A DNA stretch of 47,493 nucleotides from an uncultured Lachnospiraceae bacterium (GTDB taxonomy: Bacteria; Bacillota; Clostridia; Lachnospirales; Lachnospiraceae): the NCBI GenBank assembly GCA_910589105.1, contig CAJUST010000002.1, positions 82,087 to 129,579 of the forward strand, given 5' to 3'. This document shows, piece by piece, positions 1 to 7,917 of this stretch (position 1 is the first letter of the stretch; each line of letters begins with the position of its first letter). The notes below the pieces were generated by a model that had not been told where the DNA came from, did no database searches, and worked only from the letters and a program-made list of their open reading frames with translations. A program made the position numbers and the translations under genes.

Positions 1-283
1 AGACAGTCACGGTGCAGGCGGTTGCGGAAGAAGGCGGAACGGCAAGCGGCGGGAAAGAAGCGGCAGTCGGCAGTGAAATCACAGTGACGGCAACAGCGGA
101 TAAGGGCTATGAGTTTGTCGGCTGGTATGAAGGAAGCGAGAAAAAGTCAACGGAAGCGGTATATACGTTTACGGTAGAAAAGGCAGTCACGCTGACGGCA
201 AAATTCAGAAAGAAGCAGGCAACAGGAGAGACAGTCACGGTGCAGGCGGTTGCGGAAGAAGGCGGAACGGCAAGCGGCGGGAA
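1..283 (+). repeat. 228-bp tandem module, 55 bp identical at the start
   Basis: Bases 1-55 recur exactly at 229-283, giving a period of 228 bp (76 codons). The rest of each module is similar but diverged. The duplication keeps the reading frame of the surface protein, so module number could change by slippage or recombination without breaking the gene. Confidence 0.9.
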
Positions 284-1343
284 TGAAGAAGCGGAAGTCG
301 GCAGTGAAATCACGGTAACGGCAACAGCAGAAGAAGGCTATGAATTTGCCGGCTGGTATGAAGGGGAGACAAAGATTTCTGATGAGAATCCGTATACGTT
401 TTTCGTTGAGAAATCAATTCGTTTAACTGCTAAATTTGTTAAAAACGATCCGGCAGAGAAGGAAAGCGCTAGTATTACAGTCACGGCAGAGAAGGGCGGA
501 ATGGTAATCGGCGGTAATCCGAGCGCAAAAATAGGAAGCAAAGCAACGGTGACGGCGAAGGTAAGTTCCGGTTATGAATTTGTGGGCTGGTATTGTAACG
601 GAAAACAAGTCTCAAAGAGCGCAGCGTATACGTTTACGGTTCAGGAAGACATTGTATTGACAGCGAAATTCAAAAGGAAGAAAGCTCAGGTGACTGTGAA
701 TGCAATCGCAGGCGGCACGGCGGTAGGCGGCGCAAAGTCTATAGATATAGGAAGCAAGATAACGGTAACGGCGAAGGTAAATACAGGCTATGAATTTGCC
801 GGCTGGTATCAGGGAAATAAAAAAGTGTCGGGACTGCTTTCTTACACCTTTACTGTAACCGGAAATACTACGCTGACAGCGAAATTCCAGAAGAAAGCTA
901 TCATTCCGGAAGAAACAACATTTACCAAGAATAAATTCAAGTATCAAATTTTGGATAAAGAGAAGTCAACCGTTCTTCTTGAAAAAGGGTTAGATAAAAA
1001 AGCGAAACAAGTGGTTATACCGCCAACGGTTGACTGGAATGGCAAAAAGTATACAGTTGTAAAGATTGGAAAGGAAGCTTTTTCGAAATTTTCAAAGCTT
1101 AAAAAAGCAGTAATAGGAAAAAATGTTACAAGGATAGACAAAAATGCGTTTTCAAAATGTAGGAAGTTAGAGAATGTCATTTTTAAAGGGACTAAAATAC
1201 AGAAGGTTGAGAAAAAAGCTTTTCGACAGACGTCTTCAAAGATGACGGTTAAAGTTCCAAAATCTTTAAAGGGGAAAAAGCGGGATAAATTATTGAAGAA
1301 GTTGAAAAGCTCAGGAATGAGTAAAAAAGCAAAAATAAAATAA
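3..1343 (+). CDS. Surface protein with InlB-type repeats and BspA-like LRR tail (5' partial)
   Basis: The reading frame is already open at the left edge, so the N-terminus, including any signal peptide, is missing. The visible 446 residues hold about four modules of roughly 75 residues with the pattern VTVTA..GGTA.GG...GS.ITVTA....GYEF.GWY......YTFTV....LTAKF, which matches the divergent InlB B-repeat family. The last 150 residues (about nt 930-1300) switch to a Lys-rich region with BspA-type LRR_5 motifs (IGKEAFSKFSKLKKAVIGK, then IDKNAFSKCRKLENV). There is no LPXTG motif or C-terminal membrane anchor, so attachment is unknown. Such proteins are normally extracellular and adhesive; that role is inferred from family only. 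The first two modules are almost identical at DNA level. Confidence 0.85.
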   Translation, partial: TVTVQAVAEEGGTASGGKEAAVGSEITVTATADKGYEFVGWYEGSEKKSTEAVYTFTVEKAVTLTAKFRKKQATGETVTVQAVAEEGGTASGGNEEAEVGSEITVTATAEEGYEFAGWYEGETKISDENPYTFFVEKSIRLTAKFVKNDPAEKESASITVTAEKGGMVIGGNPSAKIGSKATVTAKVSSGYEFVGWYCNGKQVSKSAAYTFTVQEDIVLTAKFKRKKAQVTVNAIAGGTAVGGAKSIDIGSKITVTAKVNTGYEFAGWYQGNKKVSGLLSYTFTVTGNTTLTAKFQKKAIIPEETTFTKNKFKYQILDKEKSTVLLEKGLDKKAKQVVIPPTVDWNGKKYTVVKIGKEAFSKFSKLKKAVIGKNVTRIDKNAFSKCRKLENVIFKGTKIQKVEKKAFRQTSSKMTVKVPKSLKGKKRDKLLKKLKSSGMSKKAKIK

Positions 1344-1354
1344 GCGCTAAGAAA

Positions 1355-1390
1355 GTCTGCCCCCATGTGACGGTACACATGGGGGCAGAC
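1355..1390. terminator. Strong hairpin after the surface-protein gene
   Basis: A perfect 15-bp stem (1355-1369 with 1376-1390, GC-rich with CCCCC/GGGGG) closes a 6-base loop 11 bases after the stop codon. The plus-strand tail TTGTTATT is only moderately T-rich. It probably ends transcription of the surface-protein gene and may also work in the opposite direction. Confidence 0.8.
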
Positions 1391-1416
1391 TTGTTATTGA
1401 GAAAGCATTGCAATAC

Positions 1417-1463
1417 AAAAAAACAGCCTTAAAAACAATGAGAAATCAATGCTTTAAGGCTGT
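1417..1463 (-). terminator. Terminator of tRNA-Leu
   Basis: Read on the minus strand, an 11-bp stem ACAGCCTTAAA / TTTAAGGCTGT (plus 1453-1463 and 1423-1433) is followed directly by seven T residues. It lies 9 bases past the tRNA 3' end, as expected for a single-gene tRNA transcript. Confidence 0.85.
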
Positions 1464-1471
1464 CTAAATCA

Positions 1472-1555
1472 TGCAGGAAAAGGGACTTGAACCCTCACGA
1501 CATTGCTGCCACAGGCACCTGAAGCCTGCGCGTCTGCCAATTCCGCCATTCCTGC
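1472..1555 (-). tRNA. tRNA-Leu(CAG)
   Basis: On the minus strand the 84-nt sequence begins GCAGGAATGGCGGAATTGG and ends TTCCTGCA, so the 7-bp acceptor stem GCAGGAA/TTCCTGC is perfect with discriminator A. The anticodon arm CAGGC-TTCAGGT-GCCTG gives anticodon CAG (plus 1519-1521). The extra arm is long, as in class II Leu tRNAs, and the T arm contains GGTTCAAGTCC. CCA is not encoded. It has its own promoter and terminator. Confidence 0.95.
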
Positions 1556-1572
1556 AAACGCTGACATAAAAT

Positions 1573-1601
1573 ATAATATCGTTTCTGGTGAAAAAAGTCA
1601 A
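1573..1601 (-). promoter_or_regulatory. Promoter of tRNA-Leu
   Basis: On the minus strand TTGACT (plus 1596-1601), a 17-base spacer and TATTAT (plus 1573-1578) form a near-consensus sigma-A promoter. It lies about 18 bases upstream of the tRNA 5' end. Confidence 0.8.
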
Positions 1602-1694
1602 GATAAAATATGAAAATTTTTGTCTTTTTATTGCTTCTTTTTCTAACTTCGGGCAGTTGGGTTCCTTGATTTCCCGATGAGGCTTCAAAGTGTC

Positions 1695-1723
1695 TTGACA
1701 CTTGTTTGAAAAAGTATAATAAT
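1695..1723 (+). promoter_or_regulatory. Probable ilvE promoter
   Basis: A perfect -35 TTGACA (1695-1700) is followed by an AT-rich block containing TATAAT (1715-1720, spacer 14) and AATAAT (1718-1723, spacer 17). The 17-base arrangement is the more usual. The leader before the start codon is short, and I see no T-box or attenuator. Confidence 0.6.
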
Positions 1724-1779
1724 GGATTTTAGATAGGCAGTTTTGTTAAAGTGTGACAGATGAAACCGGAGGTAATAGT

Positions 1780-2847
1780 ATGGAAATCAGATTTGAAGAA
1801 GCAAAACAGTTAAAGGAAAAACCAGATCAGAAGAATCTTGGGTTTGGAAAATATATGACAGATTATATGTTTGTCATGGATTGGACAGTGAAAGACGGTT
1901 GGAAAGACGCCAGAATTACGCCGTATGCGCCGCTTTCCTTAGATCCTGCCTGCGTGACCCTGCATTATGCGCAGGAGACGTTTGAGGGAATGAAGGCATA
2001 CCGTACAAAAGAAGGGAAAATCCAGCTTTTCCGTCCCCAGATGAATGCAGAGCGTATGATCCGTTCCAATGAACGGTTATGTATGCCGGCATTTCCGGTG
2101 GATATGTTTGTTCAGGCTGTGAAAGAGCTCGTGAAAGTAGAGCGGGAATGGGTTCCGTCAGAGGAGGGGACGTCTTTGTATATCCGCCCATTTATGTTTG
2201 CGACGGAAAATGCGTTAGGCGTGCATATGGCTACAAGCTATAAATTTATGGTAATCTGCTGTCCGGTCGGGGCGTATTATGCGGAAGGCATAAACCCAGT
2301 CAAGATCTTAGTGGAAAATGAATTAGTCCGCGCAGTTTTGGGCGGAACAGGTTTTACGAAATGCGGAGGAAACTATGCAGGGTCTATTTTAGGGCAAGTG
2401 AAAGCGGAAAAGATGGGATGCGCGCAGGCGCTTTGGTTAGATGGCGTACACCGTAAGTATGTGGAAGAAGTCGGCACGATGAATATTATGTTTAAAATTG
2501 ACGGGGAAATCTATACAGCCCCGATTGAAGGCACAGTTTTGGCGGGAGTGACGAGGGATTCCATTCTCCATATTTTGAAAGACTGGGGCTACAAGATTCA
2601 TGAGACGCATCTTGCCATAGATGATTTAATGAAAGCGGGGCATGACGGCAGCTTAGAAGAAGCGTTTGGCACAGGAACAGCCGCAGTGATTTCTCCGGTT
2701 GGGGAATTGGTCTATCAAGACGATGCAGTGAAAGTAAATGATTTTAAGATTGGAAAATTGACCCAGAAATTATATGATTACCTGACTGGAATCCAGTGGG
2801 GAAATGTAGAAGACAAATATGGGTGGACGATGGATATTGATTCATAA
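1780..2847 (+). CDS. ilvE: Branched-chain amino-acid aminotransferase
   Basis: A 355-residue fold-type IV PLP aminotransferase that interconverts Leu/Ile/Val and their 2-oxo acids in the cytosol. The PLP lysine is K194 in GFTKCGGNYAGS. Other typical blocks are the N-terminal LHYAQETFEGMKAYR and the C-terminal GTGTAAVISPVGEL. Length fits the eukaryote-like (BCAT) branch of the family. I chose ATG 1780 over an in-frame GTG at 1753 because GGAGG (1768-1772) sits 7 bases before it. The gene stands alone between its own promoter and terminator, with no other branched-chain biosynthesis genes beside it. Confidence 0.95.
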   Translation: MEIRFEEAKQLKEKPDQKNLGFGKYMTDYMFVMDWTVKDGWKDARITPYAPLSLDPACVTLHYAQETFEGMKAYRTKEGKIQLFRPQMNAERMIRSNERLCMPAFPVDMFVQAVKELVKVEREWVPSEEGTSLYIRPFMFATENALGVHMATSYKFMVICCPVGAYYAEGINPVKILVENELVRAVLGGTGFTKCGGNYAGSILGQVKAEKMGCAQALWLDGVHRKYVEEVGTMNIMFKIDGEIYTAPIEGTVLAGVTRDSILHILKDWGYKIHETHLAIDDLMKAGHDGSLEEAFGTGTAAVISPVGELVYQDDAVKVNDFKIGKLTQKLYDYLTGIQWGNVEDKYGWTMDIDS

Positions 2848-2877
2848 CGAGATGATGGAAAAGTAAAGGATTTTTAT

Positions 2878-2924
2878 AGGACAGGAAAAGTTTGTATGGA
2901 TTTAGGGCTTTCCTGTCCTTTTTT
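2878..2924 (+). terminator. ilvE terminator
   Basis: An 11-bp stem AGGACAGGAAA / TTTCCTGTCCT (2878-2888 and 2909-2919) is followed by a run of T residues, 30 bases after the ilvE stop codon. This is a classic intrinsic terminator. Confidence 0.9.
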
Positions 2925-3599
2925 GCAATATCATCATGGTTAGGCGCAGTATGATAGCAGGCTATAATTGTTAGGAATACAGATTTCTATATTTTTAATT
3001 ATTTCCCTTCATAGTAAAATATAAAGTTTGGTCAAATCTGCGTTCTGGCATAAGGCGGTCAATATAACCGGATTCTATATTCCTAAAATGATATTTTGTT
3101 TTGGTCTTTTTTGAAAATTTAGTTAAACTTAATTTGTTTGAATATATTGAAGTCTGTTAATTGAAATCTATTATAATAAGATATTGAATCTGGTAGTTTA
3201 AACAAATGTTGTTATAAATAATTCATAATCTTTTCTATATACAGTCTCGTATGTCTTTTAGTTATTAAATACGCCAAAAAAAGAAAATAAATTGTTTTTC
3301 TGGAAATTTGTAAAAGCAGATAATTGAAGACAAAAAATAAAAAGTTTTTCATAAATCTTAAAACAGATAGCCAGATTTATATTAGAGAGTTACAAATTAA
3401 AATAGGACACAATTATGTTTTTGTTACACTTATAAAGAAATTTTAATATTGCAATTTCATAAAATCATAATTTTACATAATTAAATATGCTATTTTAGCG
3501 TAATGCAAAAGCTCAAGGAGACATTGCCCTGTTTCTGTGTATAAATTAAAAAGAAAAAGCAATACTAATTGAAAAATAATTTACAGGAGCATAAGAGCG
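2925..3599. other. AT-rich intergenic region before spoVAD
   Basis: About 675 bases with no credible reading frame on either strand. I looked here for a spoVAC gene or remnant, because spoVAC normally precedes spoVAD, and could not see one. The stretch holds a nested inverted repeat (TTAGGAATA 2971-2979 with TATTCCTAA 3078-3086; CAGATTT 2980-2986 with AAATCTG 3034-3040) and, at its right end, a sigma-G-like promoter. The middle (3090-3480) is plain AT-rich sequence. Confidence 0.6.
3539..3567 (+). promoter_or_regulatory. Sigma-G-like promoter of spoVAD
   Basis: GTATA (3539-3543) fits the forespore -35 pattern GHATR. After a 17-base spacer, AATACTA (3561-3567) matches the -10 pattern CATNHTA at six of seven positions. 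It would start transcription about 15 bases before the spoVAD ribosome-binding site. Known spoVA operons are sigma-G dependent, which supports the reading; the assignment remains a pattern match. Confidence 0.5.
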
Positions 3600-4631
3600 A
3601 TGGCAAAAGAAACTTATTATATAGGTGAACAGAGCCTTTCTTTTCCGAAGGAAGTCTATGTGATTTCGAGCGCGTCTGTCGTGGGGAAAAAAGAGGGTGA
3701 AGGGCCGCTTGGCGGCGCATTTGACATGATTTGTGAAGATGATAAATTTGGCGAGGACACATGGGAGATGGCGGAGAGTACGCTGCAAAAAGAAGCGCTT
3801 GCGCTTGCAGTGGGAAAAGCGGGCTTAAAGCCAAAGGACGTCCGTTATTTATTTGCAGGGGATTTGCTGGGGCAGAATATAGCGACTTCATTTGGGCTGA
3901 TGGATTATGAAATTCCTTTGTTCGGGCTATATGGCGCCTGTTCCACTGCGGGAGAATCTTTGTCGCTTGCGGCAATGTGCGTCGGGGCGGGATATGCGAA
4001 ATGCGTGGCGGCGCTTACGTCAAGCCATTTTGCAAGCGCGGAGAAACAGTTTCGATTTCCCTTGGAGTATGCCAATCAAAGACCCGTATCAGCTACCTGG
4101 ACGGTTACGGGAAGCGGAGCCTTTCTCTTGTCCAGCAAAAAAGGAGAAGCGAGAATTACCGGAATTACCACTGGTAAAATCGTAGACATGGGAATAAAAG
4201 ATTCAATGAATATGGGAGCGGCAATGGCTCCTGCCGCCGCGGACGTGATTGCGCAGCATTTGGAGGATTTCGGGCGGAAGCCAAAAGATTATGACAAAAT
4301 CGTGACCGGAGATTTAGGATATGTCGGGCAGGAAATTTTATGCAATCTTCTTTCAAAAAAGAATATTGATATTTCAGGAACGCATGAAGACTGCGGCATT
4401 TTAATTTATGACAAAGAAACGCAGGGGACTGGTTCGGGCGGTTCGGGATGCGGCTGTTCAGCAGTGACGCTTTCCGCCCATTATCTCCCGAAGTTAAAAG
4501 ATGGCAGTTATAAAAGGATTTTATTTGTTCCGACAGGGGCGTTGCTTTCGACTGTCAGTTTTAATGAAGGGCAGAATGTTCCGGGAATTGCCCATGCGGT
4601 TGTGTTGGAACATATTGGAGAGGAGGCGTAA
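3600..4631 (+). CDS. spoVAD: Stage V sporulation protein AD
   Basis: A 343-residue thiolase-fold protein of the SpoVA channel, which moves dipicolinic acid into the forespore and releases it at germination. Family blocks seen are the N-terminal PKEVYVISSASVVGKKEG, FGLYGACSTAGESL, a central ERQ-like segment (SAEKQFRFPLEYANQRP) and C-terminal GGSGCGCSAVT. Length is normal. CAGGAG at 3585-3590 precedes the ATG by 9 bases. spoVAE follows after a single base, so the two are co-transcribed. spoVAC, the membrane partner usually just upstream, is absent from this locus. Confidence 0.95.
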   Translation: MAKETYYIGEQSLSFPKEVYVISSASVVGKKEGEGPLGGAFDMICEDDKFGEDTWEMAESTLQKEALALAVGKAGLKPKDVRYLFAGDLLGQNIATSFGLMDYEIPLFGLYGACSTAGESLSLAAMCVGAGYAKCVAALTSSHFASAEKQFRFPLEYANQRPVSATWTVTGSGAFLLSSKKGEARITGITTGKIVDMGIKDSMNMGAAMAPAAADVIAQHLEDFGRKPKDYDKIVTGDLGYVGQEILCNLLSKKNIDISGTHEDCGILIYDKETQGTGSGGSGCGCSAVTLSAHYLPKLKDGSYKRILFVPTGALLSTVSFNEGQNVPGIAHAVVLEHIGEEA

Positions 4632-4632
4632 T

Positions 4633-4989
4633 ATGGAGTATCTGAATGCGTTTTGGGTAGGCGGGCTGATTTGCGCGCTGACTCAGATTTTAATGGAGAA
4701 AACGAAAATGCTGCCGGGGCGGATTATGGTGCTGTTAGTCTGTGGCGGCGCGGTTTTGGGCGCAGTGGGCATTTACCAGCCGTTAATTGATTACGCAGGG
4801 GCAGGCGCAAGCGTGCCATTGCTTGGGTTTGGGAACACGCTTTGGAAAGGAATCAAAGAAGCGGTGGACGCCGAAGGGTTTTTAGGGATTTTTATGGGCG
4901 GGTTTACCGCAAGCGCAGTCGGCATTTCGGCGGCTTTGGTATTTGGGTATCTGGCAAGCCTGATATTTGATCCAAAAATGAAATCGTAA
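4633..4989 (+). CDS. spoVAE: Stage V sporulation protein AE
   Basis: A 118-residue membrane protein with about three to four hydrophobic segments: residues 6-24, 30-50, 56-75 and 88-112. The start MEYLNAFWVGGLICALTQIL and the block GFGNTLWKGIKEAV are typical of the SpoVAE(b) family. It starts one base after the spoVAD stop and has the ribosome-binding site GGAGAGGAGG within the end of spoVAD. It works with SpoVAD in dipicolinate transport across the inner forespore membrane. A longer in-frame extension into spoVAD is possible on paper but lacks a better start signal. Confidence 0.9.
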   Translation: MEYLNAFWVGGLICALTQILMEKTKMLPGRIMVLLVCGGAVLGAVGIYQPLIDYAGAGASVPLLGFGNTLWKGIKEAVDAEGFLGIFMGGFTASAVGISAALVFGYLASLIFDPKMKS

Positions 4990-5078
4990 GAAATCTGAAT
5001 AAAAATATAAAAATGGAGCAAACTATATCAGGAATCCGACAGCGATTCATACATGAGCAGGAAAGGAGGAATTTTTTT

Positions 5079-5600
5079 ATGAAAAATTTTAAAAAACTGC
5101 TGATCTGCTGTACATTGGGCGTGATGGCAATGTCATTTGCCGCTTGTGGGACAAGGGACGACAACGATAAGAATGACACGAATAACAGCGCAAACGGCAG
5201 CACAGAGGCAGTAGACAAAAATAATGGAACCGCCGGAAACAATAACGCCAATGATAAGAACAATGCGGCAGATGATGTGGAAGATGCGGTAGAAAATACC
5301 GGAGACGCCATTATGGACGGCGCGGAAGATATTGGAAACGATATTGAGGACGCAGTGGACGATGCAACCGGAAATGGGAATACTGTAAATAAGAATGACG
5401 ATTCCAACAATGGAACCAACGCCACAGATAAAAATGCGGCGAACAATGGAACCAACGGCGCAAATGGAACGAACGGAACCAATGGGACGAACAAAACGAA
5501 TGACAAAAATAATTCCAATGTTTCCGGAACAAATGAAAACAGCAAAGGCGAAAGCAATGCCACAAAAGATACGACGAAAGACAAGACAAAAACAAGATAA
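5079..5600 (+). CDS. Low-complexity Asn/Asp/Thr-rich lipoprotein
   Basis: A 173-residue predicted lipoprotein: Lys-rich N-terminus, hydrophobic core and a lipobox ending FAAC (Cys23). The mature part starts with many D/N residues. It continues with an amphipathic acidic stretch (roughly residues 65-110) containing VEDAVENTG, AEDIGNDIEDAV and DDATGN, and ends in N-G-T repeats such as GTNGANGTNGTNGTNKTN. I do not recognise a domain. AAAGGAGG precedes ATG 5079, which is preferable to the weakly supported ATG at 5013. It lies 89 bases after spoVAE on the same strand with no terminator between, so forespore or spore-surface expression is possible, but that is inference. Confidence 0.8.
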   Translation: MKNFKKLLICCTLGVMAMSFAACGTRDDNDKNDTNNSANGSTEAVDKNNGTAGNNNANDKNNAADDVEDAVENTGDAIMDGAEDIGNDIEDAVDDATGNGNTVNKNDDSNNGTNATDKNAANNGTNGANGTNGTNGTNKTNDKNNSNVSGTNENSKGESNATKDTTKDKTKTR

Positions 5601-5602
5601 CG

Positions 5603-5639
5603 AAAAAAGTGAAAATGGATTTTCCATTTTCACTTTTTT
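5603..5639. terminator. Terminator after the lipoprotein gene
   Basis: AAAAAAGTGAAAATGGA and TCCATTTTCACTTTTTT form a long symmetric stem two bases after the stop codon. The A-run and T-run make it usable in both directions. It separates the spoVA transcript from the PAP2 gene. Confidence 0.85.
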
Positions 5640-5694
5640 CTTGCGTTTACGCCGGAAATAAGCTATTCTTTAACGGAATGTAAGGAGTGGTTTT

Positions 5695-6189
5695 ATGACA
5701 AAAGAACAATATGAAAAATGGTCCAGTCCGTTTCGGAAGTTCAAACATGGCGCGGCAGCGCTGCGTTATACAGACAAAGCAATCACTGGGGCGGTGTTTT
5801 TGGCATATCCTGTTTTATTGGCTGGGTTTGCCTTTTTCCAGCGCTTTGAACAGTTGTTTTATTGCTGTTTGATTCCAGCAGTTTCCTTTACGCTGTTGTC
5901 CGTCTTTCGTAAGGCATATTCAGCGCCAAGGCCTTATGAGGTGTTTTCCATTCAGCCGCTGTTAAAGAAAGAAACGGTTGGGAAGTCTTTTCCGAGCCGC
6001 CATGTGTTTTCGGCTTTTGTCATTGCGATGACATTTTTTTATTGGAACAGGGCGGCAGGCGCCACAATCGGGACTATGGGCATTTTGCTTGCCTATATTC
6101 GGGTGGCAGGCGGCGCGCATTTCCCAAAGGACGTTATCGTGGGGGCGCTGCTTGGCATTTTGTGCGGCCTGCCGTATCTTTATTTGTAA
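5695..6189 (+). CDS. PAP2-family membrane phosphatase
   Basis: A 164-residue integral membrane protein with the three phosphatase motifs in order: RKAYSAPRP (residues 72-80), PSRH (100-103) and RVAGGAHFPKD (136-146, with R136, H142 and D146). These define type 2 phosphatidic-acid/undecaprenyl-pyrophosphate phosphatases, which dephosphorylate lipid phosphates at the membrane. The second motif has Arg where Gly is usual (PSGH). Five or so hydrophobic segments are visible. The exact lipid substrate cannot be told. It has its own AAGGAGTGG ribosome-binding site and ends 4 bases from the convergent guaB stop codon. Confidence 0.85.
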   Translation: MTKEQYEKWSSPFRKFKHGAAALRYTDKAITGAVFLAYPVLLAGFAFFQRFEQLFYCCLIPAVSFTLLSVFRKAYSAPRPYEVFSIQPLLKKETVGKSFPSRHVFSAFVIAMTFFYWNRAAGATIGTMGILLAYIRVAGGAHFPKDVIVGALLGILCGLPYLYL

Positions 6190-6193
6190 CAGG

Positions 6194-7654
6194 CTATTCG
6201 TTTATAGAATAGTTCGGCGCTTCTTTTGTGATGTGAATGTCATGTGGATGGCTTTCTTTTAAAGATGCCGCGGAAATTTTGACAAATTTGGCGTTTTCAT
6301 GCAAATCGGAAATGGTTGGGCATCCGCAGTAACCCATGCCGGAACGTATGCCGCCGATAAGCTGGAAAATTGTATCTTCTACGCTGCCTTTATATGCGAC
6401 GCGGCCTTCTACGCCTTCCGGCACAAGTTTCTTGGCGTCTTCCTGAAAATAGCGGTCTTTGCTTCCGTTTTCCATAGCGGCAATGGAACCCATTCCGCGG
6501 TACACTTTGTATTTGCGGCCCTGATATAATTCAAACGTTCCGGGAGCTTCGTCGCATCCGGCAAACATACTTCCCATCATACATACATTTGCGCCGCCGG
6601 CAAGGGCTTTTGTCATGTCGCCTGAATATTTGATGCCGCCGTCCGCGATAATCGGGATGCCGTAACTTTTAGCAGCGTCATAGCACTCCATCACCGCAGT
6701 CATCTGTGGGACGCCGATTCCGGCAACGACGCGCGTCGTACAGATGGAGCCCGGCCCTATGCCGACTTTAATTGCATCTGCGCCCGCTTCAATTAAATCT
6801 ATGGCGGCGGCGGCAGTGGCTATATTTCCGGCAATGACCTGAAGATCGGGATAGGTTTGTTTTACTTTGCGGACAGCTTCTATTATATTTTTGGAATGCC
6901 CGTGGGCGGAGTCAAGGACGATAACGTCAACGTGCGCGTGGACAAGCGCGTCAACACGTTCTAACATATTCTGCGTTATGCCAACTCCGGCGCCGCAAAG
7001 CAGGCGGCCCTGATCGTCTTTGGCGGACAATGGGTAGCGGATTTGCTTTTCAATGTCTTTTATCGTGATTAAACCTTTTAAATTGTAGTTTTCATCTACA
7101 AGAGGCAGTTTTTCTTTTCTGGCTTTTGCAAGAATCCGTTTTGCGTCTTCTAAAGAAATGCCTGTCGGCGCGGTGATTAAATTTTCAGAAGTCATGGATT
7201 CGCTGATTTTTTTGGAGAAATCTGTTTCGAATTTTAAGTCTCGGTTTGTAATGATGCCGACAAGCTTTTTGCTGCCAGTTTCTACGATTGGAACGCCGGA
7301 AATACGGAATTTCCGCATAAGATTTTCGGCGTCGAGCAGTGTATGTTCTGGATTTAAGGAAAATGGGTCGGTAATGACGCCGTTTTCGGAACGTTTTACC
7401 TTATCGACTTCGTCTGCCTGAGCGTCAATGGACATATTTTTGTGGATAATGCCGATGCCGCCTTGTCTTGCCATAGCGATTGCCATGCGGTGTTCCGTTA
7501 CAGTATCCATGCTTGCGCTCATCATTGGAATGTTCAGCTTGATTTTTTTGGTAAGGTATGTGGTTAAATCGATCATGTTTGGCGTAACTTCAGAATACTG
7601 CGGAACGAGCAGTACGTCATCAAATGTAAATCCTTCGCCGATAATTGTGCCCAT
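6194..7654 (-). CDS. guaB: Inosine-5'-monophosphate dehydrogenase
   Basis: A 486-residue enzyme that oxidises IMP to XMP with NAD+, the committed step to GMP. The TIM barrel is interrupted by two CBS domains (about residues 95-205). The catalytic loop is GIGPGSICTTRVVAGIG with Cys305. The NAD/IMP loops DGGIKYSGD and MGSMFAG and the mobile flap with YRGMGS are intact. Length is standard. The start has GTGAGGAT upstream. It is monocistronic, with a near-perfect promoter, and converges with the PAP2 gene leaving almost no room for a separate terminator; a small inverted repeat CTATTC/GAATAG overlaps the last codons. Confidence 0.97.
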   Translation of the reverse strand: MGTIIGEGFTFDDVLLVPQYSEVTPNMIDLTTYLTKKIKLNIPMMSASMDTVTEHRMAIAMARQGGIGIIHKNMSIDAQADEVDKVKRSENGVITDPFSLNPEHTLLDAENLMRKFRISGVPIVETGSKKLVGIITNRDLKFETDFSKKISESMTSENLITAPTGISLEDAKRILAKARKEKLPLVDENYNLKGLITIKDIEKQIRYPLSAKDDQGRLLCGAGVGITQNMLERVDALVHAHVDVIVLDSAHGHSKNIIEAVRKVKQTYPDLQVIAGNIATAAAAIDLIEAGADAIKVGIGPGSICTTRVVAGIGVPQMTAVMECYDAAKSYGIPIIADGGIKYSGDMTKALAGGANVCMMGSMFAGCDEAPGTFELYQGRKYKVYRGMGSIAAMENGSKDRYFQEDAKKLVPEGVEGRVAYKGSVEDTIFQLIGGIRSGMGYCGCPTISDLHENAKFVKISAASLKESHPHDIHITKEAPNYSINE

Positions 7655-7699
7655 GGTAAAATCCTCACTTTCTTTGTATAGCGTTTTTTTAATTTTCTC

Positions 7700-7728
7700 A
7701 TTTTAGCAAATAAATTTTGATGTGTCAA
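7700..7728 (-). promoter_or_regulatory. guaB promoter
   Basis: On the minus strand TTGACA (plus 7723-7728), a 17-base spacer and TAAAAT (plus 7700-7705) make a strong sigma-A promoter about 45 bases upstream of the guaB start. I see no purine riboswitch in the short leader. Confidence 0.85.
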
Positions 7729-7853
7729 TTCTGGGGAATATAATTTTCTAATATTTTTTGGACAGCGGCGGGCGGCTTTCGCGAAACTGGATTTGTAAGG
7801 GCTTCCTTAAAAATGCAGTTTTCTATTCTGTGTGAAAACAGGCAGTTTCAAAG

Positions 7854-7882
7854 TTGCTATCTTTCCATATTTGTGATACTAT
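7854..7882 (+). promoter_or_regulatory. rimM promoter
   Basis: TTGCTA (7854-7859), a 17-base spacer and TACTAT (7877-7882) lie about 35 bases before the rimM start and divergent from the guaB promoter. It suggests that rimM is not read from a larger ribosomal-protein operon here. Confidence 0.6.
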
Positions 7883-7917
7883 CATCAAAAATAGATGATT
7901 GGCAGGAGAAAATGCGA

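Noticed and set aside
1464..1701. Minus-strand reading frames over the tRNA-Leu gene (products containing NGGIGRRAGF)
   Set aside because: This peptide is the usual false translation of a tRNA-Leu gene; the cloverleaf, promoter and terminator explain the sequence.
1600..1780. T-box or other riboswitch before ilvE
   Set aside because: No T-box core sequence or competing terminator is present, and the distance from promoter to start is only about 55 bases.
5133..5633. Long antisense ORFs opposite the lipoprotein gene
   Set aside because: They mirror the repetitive Asn/Gly/Thr codons of the real gene and have no start signals.
7740..7917. Longer rimM start at 7813
   Set aside because: The upstream extension has no RimM similarity and contains the promoter; AGGAG fits ATG 7918.
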